Assembly: GCF_946480185.1 (NCBI RefSeq)
Contig: NZ_CAMLIG010000003.1
Location: 1 to 64,000, forward strand
Length of the DNA stretch: 64,000 nucleotides
Reading direction: 5' to 3'
Source of the DNA: an uncultured Pedobacter sp.
GTDB lineage: Bacteria > Bacteroidota > Bacteroidia > Sphingobacteriales > Sphingobacteriaceae
In this document: piece after piece, positions 8,423 through 16,889 of the stretch
Layout of the letters: every line of letters begins with the position of its first letter
How positions within the stretch are numbered: position 1 is the stretch's first letter
The notes under the pieces: model-generated
Database searches by the model: none
Told to the model about the DNA's origin: nothing
Seen by the model: the letters and a program-made list of their open reading frames with translations, nothing else
Made by a program: the position numbers and the translations under genes

Positions 8423-8567
8423 ACTTGTATCAGAAACCGGCGAAAGTTTTGAAACACACAAGGAAGAATAGGCCAGTTGCCTGCGCTATAGCGCGGGCAC
8501 GGCTTATCTTGTGTGTGGGCTCTTCGCCGGGCCTCTGATGCAGGTATGACGTGTCCCGCGCTATACC
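8423..8567 (+). promoter_or_regulatory. Long nested hairpin leader with mutually exclusive pairing
   Basis: Bases 8423-8545 fold into one long interrupted hairpin. The pairings are 8423-8434 with 8534-8545 (two G-T pairs), 8437-8444 with 8523-8530, 8454-8462 with 8508-8516, 8468-8474 with 8501-8507 (one G-T), and an inner near-palindrome at 8479-8498 centred on GCGCTATAGCGC. The 3' side of that inner stem (8487-8500) can instead pair with 8551-8565, which repeats the GCGCTATA core. The two folds exclude each other, as in attenuators and riboswitches. The segment is much more GC-rich than its surroundings and precedes a small gene. A structured DNA role such as a transfer or replication origin is the main alternative. 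Confidence 0.6.
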
Positions 8568-8615
8568 GTTTTATACCTATCAGTAAAGGGACATCTGATA
8601 ATTTCTCATGCTTGA

Positions 8616-8846
8616 ATGACCGATTGTTTCAAAGAAAAGTTACTAAACGAAGAAATTGCTAAGCTGGAACTAAGCCGAGATTTTAAACTGGTCTCTGAGT
8701 TATTGGGATTTTATACACTGTCAGACTTGGTTAGACAGGACAGTAGCTCCTTAAGAAAGCTTCCTGGATTTACTCAGCAACTTCTTTTTGAATACGTATA
8801 TTTTTTAGAAAAGAATAAACTGGGGCATTATGTCGATCCTGAATAG
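8616..8846 (+). CDS. Small helix-hairpin-helix-like protein, unknown function
   Basis: A 76-aa protein whose residues 20-68 (SRDFKLVSELLGFYTLSDLV, then a KLPGF turn and LLFEYVYFLEKN) resemble the helix-hairpin-helix fold of the RNA polymerase alpha C-terminal domain. Such small proteins are frequent in Bacteroidetes mobile elements, but I know of no assigned function. It is transcribed divergently from rteC and convergently with the TetR-type gene. A three-codon mini-ORF (ATG at 8608) overlaps its start codon in an ATGA arrangement. The fold suggests DNA or protein binding, which is inference. Confidence 0.6.
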   Translation: MTDCFKEKLLNEEIAKLELSRDFKLVSELLGFYTLSDLVRQDSSSLRKLPGFTQQLLFEYVYFLEKNKLGHYVDPE

Positions 8847-8875
8847 AGAGCGAAACACCAAGGGATTTCGCTCTC
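8846..8875. terminator. Hairpin between convergent genes
   Basis: A perfect 10-bp inverted repeat (8846-8855 GAGAGCGAAA with 8866-8875) with a 10-base loop sits between the convergent 76-aa gene and the TetR-type gene. It lacks a T-run on either side, so it may act as a weak or factor-assisted bidirectional terminator. Confidence 0.5.
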
Positions 8876-8892
8876 GCAAATCAGACATGCTA

Positions 8893-10641
8893 CTATAGAA
8901 ACTGTTTCACGTCATCAAGCATGGCAATTAAAGTCGCTTCCGCCCATTTCAAGACAGCTCGATCTTTGGCGTAAAATTTAGACTTGACGCTGGCAGCAGA
9001 CAAGTCCTCCTGCCCTTTGGTGGAAAAATTATGAGCAATTTTATCGGATAATGCGTCCAGGTTACTCTCGTTAAATATCTCATGGTCATTCTGGAGTTTA
9101 TGCCAAAATGCCAACTGTAAGACTTTTAGTCTGCTGTTGAATTTATTTTTATTCGTTTCTTCTGGAGTATCCAACTCTGCTAGACCGCCTAACTCCGCAT
9201 CTATCCACTTCGACAATTCATCTTGAAGAATTGGCTTATCAATATCAAATATCTTTGACGTCAAAGCACTTACTTGGGACAATCGCGTCCTTTCCTGGAT
9301 TAATATTATACGTCGCTCTCTCTTCTGTAGCTCCTGCAATTTCAATTTTATCCCTGCGGCGTAAAAGGCCGCCACCCTTACATGGTTGTTGCCAAGACCT
9401 ATCAAAGTGTCTATGACCGAATCTTCGTCTACTGAATTCTGTTGTAGAAATATTTGGAGAACGGAGGAATACTTTCTTAAATAAAGAAAATCCCGCCAAC
9501 GCATTCTGGAATTTAACCGGCAAAAACGTTCAAATGGATGTAAGACGATATTGATTAAAATAGGGTCTAACCGATGAGCCTGTGCTAAAGTTTTAATCGT
9601 TGACGCTACTGAACTGAAATTTGAAATTTGTATGTCCTTGAACAAATCCGGAAGACGAATATCTCCCGGAACTAGATCTGTAACCGCTTTTCTTACCGTA
9701 TCAACCAGTTCCAGCAATATGACCGCGTCGGGATTAAACTCCCGTTCCCGATTATACAGGTGGTTGCTCAACTTAATCAGCTTGTTCAGATTGATCTGAA
9801 GATGTGTTTTAATCTGGGTTTCACTTGTTAGCTGTAGCAAATGCTCCTGCATCACACGCTCTAATCTTTTCACTTCATTTTTCAGCATCGGATCAGCTTC
9901 TCTGTTAGCTTCACCATTTAAATCATTTATCGTTAGTTGATCAACTATTGTTTCCAATAGTTCAAATTCGTAGTTAATCATAGGTGTAGATTGATTTTGT
10001 TTATTTTCCCGGGCATTTTGCCACGCCCAGGAAATGATATTCTCAATAGTTCTTAAGAGTATTGCTTTATCTCTTTCATGGTTTATATCGATGCCACAAA
10101 CTTTACTCTTGTTTGTTTTGGAATGTAGAGTTATATAATAGGTACCTCCAAGAATTAAACTTATAACAGCCCGAAAGCTGATTCCGGTGCCGATAAAAGA
10201 TCGATCGGTCAGTCTCAACAGATGTTCTCCCTCATTTTCCCGTGATTCAGAAATGCTCCTCATAAGTGGATTATCTTCACTGATCTGCCAAAGAATGATC
10301 TTTTGCATTTCCTGACTTCCTTCGAAAAACTTAAAATTTTCCTGCATCAGCGCAATAAACATCTTTCTTATCGTAGCATCATCAGCCGAATCTTCCAGTT
10401 GAAATTTTTCAAAAAAACGTGGCCAGTAATCTTTTTCTTTGATATAAAGTTTCTGAAGGTTGGCTAGACCATTAAAATGATACCTGATCAGGTTCTTGTC
10501 TTTCCCTATCCAACGAGAAATTACATTGGTGGTCAACGAGGAGAAGCCTTGCTGCCTTAGAATCTCTCCCACAGCGTCTAGCAAGGCTCTCTTAGTAGCT
10601 TCAGTATCTCTGACTTTCTTTTCCCGTTTTGGTGTCGCCAA
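8893..10641 (-). CDS. TetR-type DNA-binding protein with a long C-terminal extension
   Basis: Residues about 14-70 form a TetR/AcrR helix-turn-helix domain (ATKRALLDAVGEILRQQGFS, then LTTNVISRWIGKDKNLIRYHF). The remaining 500 residues are helical and unlike a normal TetR ligand domain: the protein is 582 aa against about 200 for the family. The part from about 215 to 582 matches nothing I recognise. The start is TTG at 10641. It is forced because the TetR domain begins 14 residues in and an in-frame stop lies two codons upstream. That stop ends the preceding synthase gene, so the two are in the same frame and separated only by TAA-AAT. They form one operon. It probably senses a ligand, perhaps the synthase product, and regulates the operon or the element. 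Confidence 0.7.
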   Translation of the reverse strand: MATPKREKKVRDTEATKRALLDAVGEILRQQGFSSLTTNVISRWIGKDKNLIRYHFNGLANLQKLYIKEKDYWPRFFEKFQLEDSADDATIRKMFIALMQENFKFFEGSQEMQKIILWQISEDNPLMRSISESRENEGEHLLRLTDRSFIGTGISFRAVISLILGGTYYITLHSKTNKSKVCGIDINHERDKAILLRTIENIISWAWQNARENKQNQSTPMINYEFELLETIVDQLTINDLNGEANREADPMLKNEVKRLERVMQEHLLQLTSETQIKTHLQINLNKLIKLSNHLYNREREFNPDAVILLELVDTVRKAVTDLVPGDIRLPDLFKDIQISNFSSVASTIKTLAQAHRLDPILINIVLHPFERFCRLNSRMRWRDFLYLRKYSSVLQIFLQQNSVDEDSVIDTLIGLGNNHVRVAAFYAAGIKLKLQELQKRERRIILIQERTRLSQVSALTSKIFDIDKPILQDELSKWIDAELGGLAELDTPEETNKNKFNSRLKVLQLAFWHKLQNDHEIFNESNLDALSDKIAHNFSTKGQEDLSAASVKSKFYAKDRAVLKWAEATLIAMLDDVKQFL

Positions 10642-10644
10642 ATT

Positions 10645-11904
10645 TTAAGATATAGTTTGTTTTAAATTCATTTTCGCCCCTACCCATTTCCAAGCATTCA
10701 ATACCCGGTCTAGATGATCAAAAGAATGTGTCGCCATGACACTCATCCTGATTCGGGCGTCTTTTCGAGAGACCGCAGGGTAGTTGATCTGGTTGGCATA
10801 AATACCAGCCTCTAGCAATAATCTGCATACTTCAGCATTGGCGTTAATGTCTCCGATTTTTACAGGTATAATAGCGGAGGCTGTATTACCTATATCCAAT
10901 CCTAGATTTATCAGTCCGCTTTTCAGGTAATTCACATTATCCCATAGCTTGGACATCCAGTAAGGCTCTTCGTCCACTAAATCAATTGCTTTGGAAATAC
11001 AAGCAGAAGCTGGCGTAGACGTTGCGGAAAACAAATGCTGACGGGATTGAAACTTTAGAAAGTTGACTAACTGGGGACTTGCAACAAGGTAGCCTCCAAC
11101 ATGAGCAAAAGTTTTACTAAATGTGCCCGTGATGATATCTACTTCTTGGTATAGGTCATGAAGTTCTATAACTCCACGACCGGTCTTGCCTATCACTCCT
11201 GTGCCGTGAGCGTCGTCCACAACAAGGTAAGCCCCGTATTGTTTGGTCAGCTTAACAATTTGATCCAAAGGCGCTAAATCTCCGTCTTGCGAATAAACCC
11301 CATCAATAACCACCATTCTGGTGCGATAGTGACCCTTCGAGCTTTTAAGTATGCGTTCCAAGGCCTCCAAGTTATTATGGGGGAAACTTTTAACGTTGGT
11401 CAATAAACAGCCTTCATATACACTGGCATGAACGGCCATATCTAAGATTGCCAAATCCTCTTTTTTCAGCAAACACTGGAGAGACGCACTATTTGCAGTA
11501 TAACCGGTGGTATAAATAATTGCGCTGTCGCGTTTAAAGAATCCTGCAATTTTGTTTTCCAGTTCCTGATGAAAAGAATAATGCCCGCCGATTGCCGGTG
11601 AAGCGCCAGCGCCCGACCCGAACTTCTCGATCGCATCGATAGCCACTTTCTTTACTTCTGGATGTTGTGTAAATCCCAGATAGTCATTGGAAACCAGCGA
11701 TACAAAATCCTTGTTTTGATTGCCAGGTATGTTCAATTCAACTAACGGACCACAACCCGATAAGGCCTCCTGACGATAGTTCATATGTCCACGCCGTTTC
11801 ATTTCAATAAAATACTTGTCCCACTCATTGGCCCAACCATAAGGATCCATTCCAGGAATGTTTTCAAAATCTTTAAAACTTGCTTTTTCAAAATCTATAT
11901 TCAT
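10645..11904 (-). CDS. PLP-dependent alpha-oxoamine synthase family enzyme
   Basis: A 419-aa fold-type I PLP enzyme of the family that includes 8-amino-7-oxononanoate synthase, 2-amino-3-ketobutyrate CoA ligase, serine palmitoyltransferase and the CqsA/LqsA signal synthases. Visible motifs are SNDYLGFTQHP near residue 72, the GSGAGASPAIGGHY loop near 96-109, DDAHGTGVIGK near 230-240, and the PLP lysine K264 in TGTFSKTFAHVGGY. Such enzymes condense an amino acid with an acyl-CoA. No biotin, threonine or sphingolipid genes are nearby, so the product cannot be named. It is the first gene of an operon with the long TetR-type protein, next to the transfer genes. A signalling or lipid-modifying role is possible. 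Confidence 0.8.
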   Translation of the reverse strand: MNIDFEKASFKDFENIPGMDPYGWANEWDKYFIEMKRRGHMNYRQEALSGCGPLVELNIPGNQNKDFVSLVSNDYLGFTQHPEVKKVAIDAIEKFGSGAGASPAIGGHYSFHQELENKIAGFFKRDSAIIYTTGYTANSASLQCLLKKEDLAILDMAVHASVYEGCLLTNVKSFPHNNLEALERILKSSKGHYRTRMVVIDGVYSQDGDLAPLDQIVKLTKQYGAYLVVDDAHGTGVIGKTGRGVIELHDLYQEVDIITGTFSKTFAHVGGYLVASPQLVNFLKFQSRQHLFSATSTPASACISKAIDLVDEEPYWMSKLWDNVNYLKSGLINLGLDIGNTASAIIPVKIGDINANAEVCRLLLEAGIYANQINYPAVSRKDARIRMSVMATHSFDHLDRVLNAWKWVGAKMNLKQTIS

Positions 11905-11946
11905 AACTTATTTGTTTTATTGGGACCAAATTAATTACGAATAATA

Positions 11947-11958
11947 CCCTAGGTAGGG
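11947..11958. promoter_or_regulatory. Candidate operator CCCTA-GG-TAGGG upstream of the synthase operon
   Basis: A 5-bp inverted repeat with a 2-bp spacer lies about 45 bases upstream of the synthase start. It is just upstream of a minus-strand TTAATTTG sequence (11927-11934), a near match to the -7 box, so it would overlap the promoter. This placement fits a repressor site for the co-encoded TetR-type protein. Confidence 0.35.
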
Positions 11959-12033
11959 AATTAAGGGGTGTATTTATTATATTTTAATTTATCTAATTCT
12001 TTATAATAAAATATATCCAAAAAAATCATCCAT

Positions 12034-12045
12034 AAATGATCATTT
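12034..12045. promoter_or_regulatory. 12-bp palindrome AAATGATCATTT
   Basis: A perfect palindrome 130 bases upstream of the synthase gene. It shares the AAATG-NN-CATTT layout with the sites found upstream of cargo genes. Confidence 0.35.
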
Positions 12046-12141
12046 GGATTAACGTTTAAAACAATTAACTTTCATACTAAAGATTCCTCGTAATACATAC
12101 CTAATCAAGTCGTTTTAAATAAATGATAGTACATATTCATT

Positions 12142-13164
12142 TCAAAGCGATCCACGTAAGTTAACTTGAAATGGAATCTCAACTTTTTTTATAACATTAT
12201 TTAAAATTAACTTTGCCGCCTCTTTTCCGATCTGAGGAAAATCTGTAGAAATTGTTGTAATACCGTTTCTTATAAATTTCTTAATCGGAGTTTCGTTATA
12301 AGAGATAATACCTACTTCCATCCCAATAATATGACCTAGCTCTTCAATAGATTCTATCAAAGTAGCCATATCCGTGTCGGTTAAACAGATAAAAACCTCA
12401 CTTGTATTTACTTGCAATAAATTTAAATCGAACAATACCTCATATTCGTAGGCGAAATCCTGACAAAATGCTTTAAATCCTTCCAAAATTTCAAAAGGGA
12501 AACAGTTCTCCTTAGTAAACAAAATTTTCATCTTTTCGTACTTCATTAAACTGGGATTAAGCTTTAACAGTGCCCGATAGATATCCTCTTTGAAATTTTG
12601 ACAAACGGTTATATTCGCTTCACAACATAGAGGAATTGCCCTATCCAAGATGACCAATTTTCTTTTAGGGATTGCATTTATTGCATCAAAAGCGGACTGC
12701 TCATTATCTTTGAAGTGAGGTATTACCACTATATGAGAGTAATCATTTGTATCTCGCAATAATTTTTTAAAAGAGTAAATATTACTATTATATATTCCAA
12801 CCTCTATAGAATATTGATCCTTCATTGAGTTCACAAAAGAATCATATATTAACTTTTTAAACTCGCTCAGTTTATTTAACAGAAACAGGATCCTATAAGA
12901 AGCTTTCATTGTAGTAGTAATATAATATCCCTTTTTAGGTACTGACTTTATCAATCCTGACTGTTTCAATTTCTTATAGCATTTCTCTGCCGAATCCTTT
13001 GAAAGTTCCAGTTTTTCATAACATTCATTTAAAGAAGGTAATCTATCCCCAACCTTCAATCTTCCGTCTTCTATAGCCTGTACTATAGAATTTGATAATT
13101 GCTGATATTTAGGCGTTGCAGAATAGAGATCAATTGTTATTGAATCTAAAAATCCGGTTCTCAT
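12142..13164 (-). CDS. GntR-type regulator with LacI-like sugar-binding domain (AraR-like)
   Basis: A 340-aa protein. The N-terminal GntR winged helix (residues about 12-75: PKYQQLSNSIVQAIEDGRLK, then VGDRLPSLNECYEKLELSKD and a K-K-GYYI wing) is followed by a periplasmic-binding-protein/LacI-like domain (about 90-330) ending in 'TISTDFPQIGKEAAKLILN', typical of LacI-fold effector domains. This is the architecture of AraR-type sugar-responsive repressors. It sits at one edge of the polysaccharide locus, so it is likely to sense a released monosaccharide or oligosaccharide. The recurring AAATG-NN-CAWWW sites are candidate operators. AraR boxes of Bacillus are also palindromes with a TGTAC core, a loose parallel only. 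Confidence 0.82.
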   Translation of the reverse strand: MRTGFLDSITIDLYSATPKYQQLSNSIVQAIEDGRLKVGDRLPSLNECYEKLELSKDSAEKCYKKLKQSGLIKSVPKKGYYITTTMKASYRILFLLNKLSEFKKLIYDSFVNSMKDQYSIEVGIYNSNIYSFKKLLRDTNDYSHIVVIPHFKDNEQSAFDAINAIPKRKLVILDRAIPLCCEANITVCQNFKEDIYRALLKLNPSLMKYEKMKILFTKENCFPFEILEGFKAFCQDFAYEYEVLFDLNLLQVNTSEVFICLTDTDMATLIESIEELGHIIGMEVGIISYNETPIKKFIRNGITTISTDFPQIGKEAAKLILNNVIKKVEIPFQVNLRGSL

Positions 13165-13300
13165 TTTATGTGATATAACTTGTTTGCACTTTGTGTTACA
13201 CTAGTTGGTTTTCTTACTAAAGGTTGTTTAAATCGCACTGTAAAATTTGGTTTTTACGGGCTAGCTCTCCTGTTGCTTTGCGCCCTAGTTTTCAGCCATA

Positions 13301-16300
13301 TCAATTGATGATAATCTTGCTTTTATTAAGGAGCGTCCCATTCTGCTGTACAGTGAGTATATATATACCTTTAATCAGGTGGTCAACATCTATCTTTGTT
13401 TGGTCTGATTGGATTTCTTTTTCTAGTACTAACTTTCCAGACAAATCAAATAAAGAGATTAAGGTTCTTCCCGGCTTTCTGCCTTTAATACTTAAGTAAA
13501 TAACCTTATCTGCAGGAATTGGGTATATTTTTATATTATTATTATTGGTTTTCAAATTTAAATAATCAGCATTAAGACCTTTTTTAACGTAAGAAGAAGA
13601 AAATTGCTGACTAGACTGGGTAGTCAAAAGAAAATCTCTTAAACGATATACGTCTTCACTGATTTTAATGAAAGAATTTCTCATTGGCCCCCACCATTTA
13701 TAGTTATTGTCCAAAATACCGGTGTTATTTGCGGGTGTATCTTTATACTTAAAATATTGAAAACCAACATTATATTTCCTTTTTAAAAGTTCCATCGTAA
13801 AATGTTCAAAAAAATCAGCCCTGTCTTGTTGTGTTTTTACTTTATATCCTGCACCGCTGGCATTAGGCAAACCAGAATCATCAGCTTGGGCATAAAACTC
13901 AGTGACTATAAAAGGCTTCTGTGCATAGGTTTCCCAAGTGTCGTATCTATCATTTGATCTATCCAATGCCCATGAATGATAATTATTTACAGATAGTACA
14001 TCTACATATTCTCCAGCTGCTGCAAATAGGTATTGATTTATAAGATCGGAATTCATCCTGCTTCCCAAATATAAATGATTAGTGTCGGATGCCCTTATTG
14101 CATCGCGACAAACACTAAAATAACGCCCCGCCACCATACCAGGCCATTCTGCCTTATCTGCTGAGGTAGGTGTAGCCAAAACTCCTCCATGCCTGCTTTT
14201 AACCCAGTTTACAGCAGCTAAGTAATTTGCGTCGGTATTTGCAGTACTTTGGCCACCGTAGTTATTTACATTTAGCCATTTATCAAGCAAAGTATTATTA
14301 GGATCTATAGAGTTACCTAAAGGCATCTCATTATCTGAAAAATAACCAATCAAATTCTTGTCCGTTAATCTATCTGATGTTATTAAAGAAGCTGCCCTAG
14401 CGTTGCTGAATGAAACAAAATCAGGATCGAAAACTGCTAAAATACCATGACTGTAAAGGTTGGACAGTCTCGTTGTTGTTCCCCTATAGGCAAATCCTAA
14501 TGTAAGTCTTAAACAGTAAGGTATACTAATAAGGGTGGTATCAGAAAAATTCCCCATGGTATTAGCATAAATACTTTTCATATTATATATCGGTCCTAAT
14601 CCCCCTCCCTGCTCTACCGAGTTAACTCCGAGAGAGTAAAATCTATAGCCATCAGGGTCAAGTAGCGACCAATTTCCATTAGCATCTTCATAAGTGTTAA
14701 AATAACCTTTGGAATTCCCTACGTAATCCGCCAAAGAGCCACCGTATGAATCCAAAGCTTCTACCCTTGTTACTCCACTCAACGTATTTGTTAAATAGCT
14801 AGTCGGGTCATTAGAAGGCATAATACTTTTTTGCGTAATAATATACTCAGTAAAAGTGGGATTAACAGCCACGGACGTTTCATCTGGATTAGAATAATTC
14901 AGAGCATGGTCAAAGGCATAGACTCTGTAATAGTAGTTAATATTTCTGTGCGGATTAGTATCCTGGAAGTTAAGTTTGGGTCCCCTGTATACTACTGTAC
15001 CAAAATTGTCCTGAGTAAAATAACTGTTTAAACTGTAATTTATTTTCGGGTCTGGATTATCGTTAACTGTCGGTGCTGATTCATACCTCACGACCATATA
15101 GTTGCTAAAATCAGAAGGAATATTTGTTGGTGCTGACCAACTTACGGTAACTGTATCTCCAGAACTTACAGCAGATGATCCGGTAGGCTTACTAGGCGCT
15201 GTATTATCCGCTAGTTCCGGAACAAAAGTAACGTCTCTAAAAAAATATCTCGGATCAGCAGTTTCAATAAGTGCCGGCGTAGGTGTACTGGCTACAGAGT
15301 TTCTAGGATTCTCGTCTAATAGCGTATAAAAGGCATTTGGCGTAGAGGTAAGTGGCAAATTATTGACACTGTTTCCTTCTATATAAAATAGTCGTACTTT
15401 TCCTTGTGTAGCAGGTGCCACAGGAGGTATGTAAAATCCCGTAAGCCCCGTAGTAGAACGCTGGGCACTTGTAAATAGAGCGCCTGAAAATGATGTGTTA
15501 GGATTTCCGTTAGCAATGTGCCATGTTTTATCGGATGGATCATAGTAATATTTAATAATTCCCTTTCCGTTAGAAGTTAGGTTATCAGTTAAGTAAAGTA
15601 AATCGTTTCCATCCAACTCATTTGAAATATTAGGATCTGTATCCAAAAAAAGTAAACCCAAATTAGACCCTAAGGCAGTAAAGCCTGGCAAAAGTGAAGT
15701 GTTGGCTGTATTTTCAGGCAAACCGACACCCATTTTATAAACACCTGTTCCATAAAGCTGACCGTTCACTATTTTAATATTTCTGTATATAGTACTTGAT
15801 TCGATAGTGGAAACATCTGTGGTATTGCTAAACTTTGATTTAAAAACTCCCTGTCCGTTAAGAGCACCCGAGACATACATGTCCTCTCCGTTTATTGAAG
15901 TCACATTCCTTAATCCCTGTGCATAATTAATGGGTGCATAATCTACATGACCTGCGTTATCAACTCTAATAATCATTTTAGGGTCTGATGTTGGAGAACA
16001 ATCCGGTGAGGCATTGTTGCGGGTAGTTTGTAAATCATAGCCGGCAACCATTAAATATCTCCCATCCTCAGATCGAGTAACCATACCGTCGATTGACGTA
16101 TTGGCTCCCTGATTACCAGGTAAAGAAAACCGCTGTCCCGGAATTGCACCGGATATTATCGGTACTTTAAAACCCGTAGGCTGTAACGTGTTGATATCAT
16201 ATTCAATTAAAGTCAAAGGAACGGGTTTATTACTTGAAAGATTGCCTAAACTTGTCTGACCATTCCCATACCTTGCTAAAACCAGATTACCTGATGTAAA

Positions 16301-16360
16301 TTGAGCCATTAATACATTTGCTATCAGAAGCATTACAGATAAAGTAAAAATTTTTTTCAT
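13301..16360 (-). CDS. Multidomain T9SS-secreted clan GH-A glycosidase (GH50-like)
   Basis: A 1019-aa secreted protein. It has a signal peptide (1-19) and an N-terminal propeller-like module (about 22-390) nearly duplicated in the 675-aa protein at 31021. A fibronectin-III domain (390-500) and a TIM-barrel catalytic domain (about 505-930) follow. The last 75 residues are a Por/T9SS sorting domain (KIYPIPADKVIYLSIK to KSKIIIN). The barrel has the clan GH-A signature: the proposed acid/base is E678 in GYFSDNEMPLGNS and the nucleophile is E821 in KPFIVTEFYAQADDSG. The segment SGLPNASGAGYKVKTQQDRA resembles GH50 agarase-type enzymes, but the neighbourhood argues for a rhamnose/uronate substrate, so specificity is open. 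Its promoter region holds one AAATG-type site. Confidence 0.78.
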   Translation of the reverse strand: MKKIFTLSVMLLIANVLMAQFTSGNLVLARYGNGQTSLGNLSSNKPVPLTLIEYDINTLQPTGFKVPIISGAIPGQRFSLPGNQGANTSIDGMVTRSEDGRYLMVAGYDLQTTRNNASPDCSPTSDPKMIIRVDNAGHVDYAPINYAQGLRNVTSINGEDMYVSGALNGQGVFKSKFSNTTDVSTIESSTIYRNIKIVNGQLYGTGVYKMGVGLPENTANTSLLPGFTALGSNLGLLFLDTDPNISNELDGNDLLYLTDNLTSNGKGIIKYYYDPSDKTWHIANGNPNTSFSGALFTSAQRSTTGLTGFYIPPVAPATQGKVRLFYIEGNSVNNLPLTSTPNAFYTLLDENPRNSVASTPTPALIETADPRYFFRDVTFVPELADNTAPSKPTGSSAVSSGDTVTVSWSAPTNIPSDFSNYMVVRYESAPTVNDNPDPKINYSLNSYFTQDNFGTVVYRGPKLNFQDTNPHRNINYYYRVYAFDHALNYSNPDETSVAVNPTFTEYIITQKSIMPSNDPTSYLTNTLSGVTRVEALDSYGGSLADYVGNSKGYFNTYEDANGNWSLLDPDGYRFYSLGVNSVEQGGGLGPIYNMKSIYANTMGNFSDTTLISIPYCLRLTLGFAYRGTTTRLSNLYSHGILAVFDPDFVSFSNARAASLITSDRLTDKNLIGYFSDNEMPLGNSIDPNNTLLDKWLNVNNYGGQSTANTDANYLAAVNWVKSRHGGVLATPTSADKAEWPGMVAGRYFSVCRDAIRASDTNHLYLGSRMNSDLINQYLFAAAGEYVDVLSVNNYHSWALDRSNDRYDTWETYAQKPFIVTEFYAQADDSGLPNASGAGYKVKTQQDRADFFEHFTMELLKRKYNVGFQYFKYKDTPANNTGILDNNYKWWGPMRNSFIKISEDVYRLRDFLLTTQSSQQFSSSYVKKGLNADYLNLKTNNNNIKIYPIPADKVIYLSIKGRKPGRTLISLFDLSGKLVLEKEIQSDQTKIDVDHLIKGIYILTVQQNGTLLNKSKIIIN

Positions 16361-16889
16361 AGATTTTTGTTTTTATATATAGTTTGAAGTTGAAATAAAT
16401 CGTATAAGCGTGTATTTAGAAGCTTATTTTATACTAAGAGATTACCTAAGTTTATTTAGCTCACTAAATCAGTTCTATTTGTTAATGAAGTTTGTTTATC
16501 CTGTAAACCCTTCTATAATTTACGAATTGGCCTAAATGAATCTTAATGTGTTTATTCAGATAACGACATTGAATTCTTTAAATCAAATTTAAAGTTCTAA
16601 CCCTTCTGTTAAAATGAACAAATTGTGATTTAGGTAGTATTTTTGGCATTTTACTGTTAAAAACCAATTATTTACATTAAAACTTTTTATGACAGGTGAT
16701 ATAATTCATTATGGAAAAATAAAATGTAGTAGTTTGGTGGCTTTGCTTTAGCCTCTCGAAGTCTCTCTAAAAGAATAAAAAACTGTTTTGACCGATTTCC
16801 GATTTTAAAATCATAGTTATTAATGTGTGGTGATATCTGACAGAAATTCCGTTAATAACAGATTTCGAAAAAAACCTATATTTTATATA
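16361..16889. other. 529-bp AT-rich intergenic region, promoter of the 1019-aa gene
   Basis: No ORF or RNA gene is recognisable. It contains the site AAATG-AA-CAAAT (16612-16623), one of the recurring cargo motifs, about 250 bases upstream of the 1019-aa gene, followed at 16633 by GGTAGTATTTTT. No T-run hairpin was found for the BNR gene that ends upstream. Confidence 0.5.
16612..16623. promoter_or_regulatory. Recurring cargo motif AAATG-AA-CAAAT
   Basis: It matches the AAATG-NN-CAWWW pattern found upstream of several cargo genes. It is on the + strand, ahead of the minus-strand 1019-aa gene. Confidence 0.4.
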
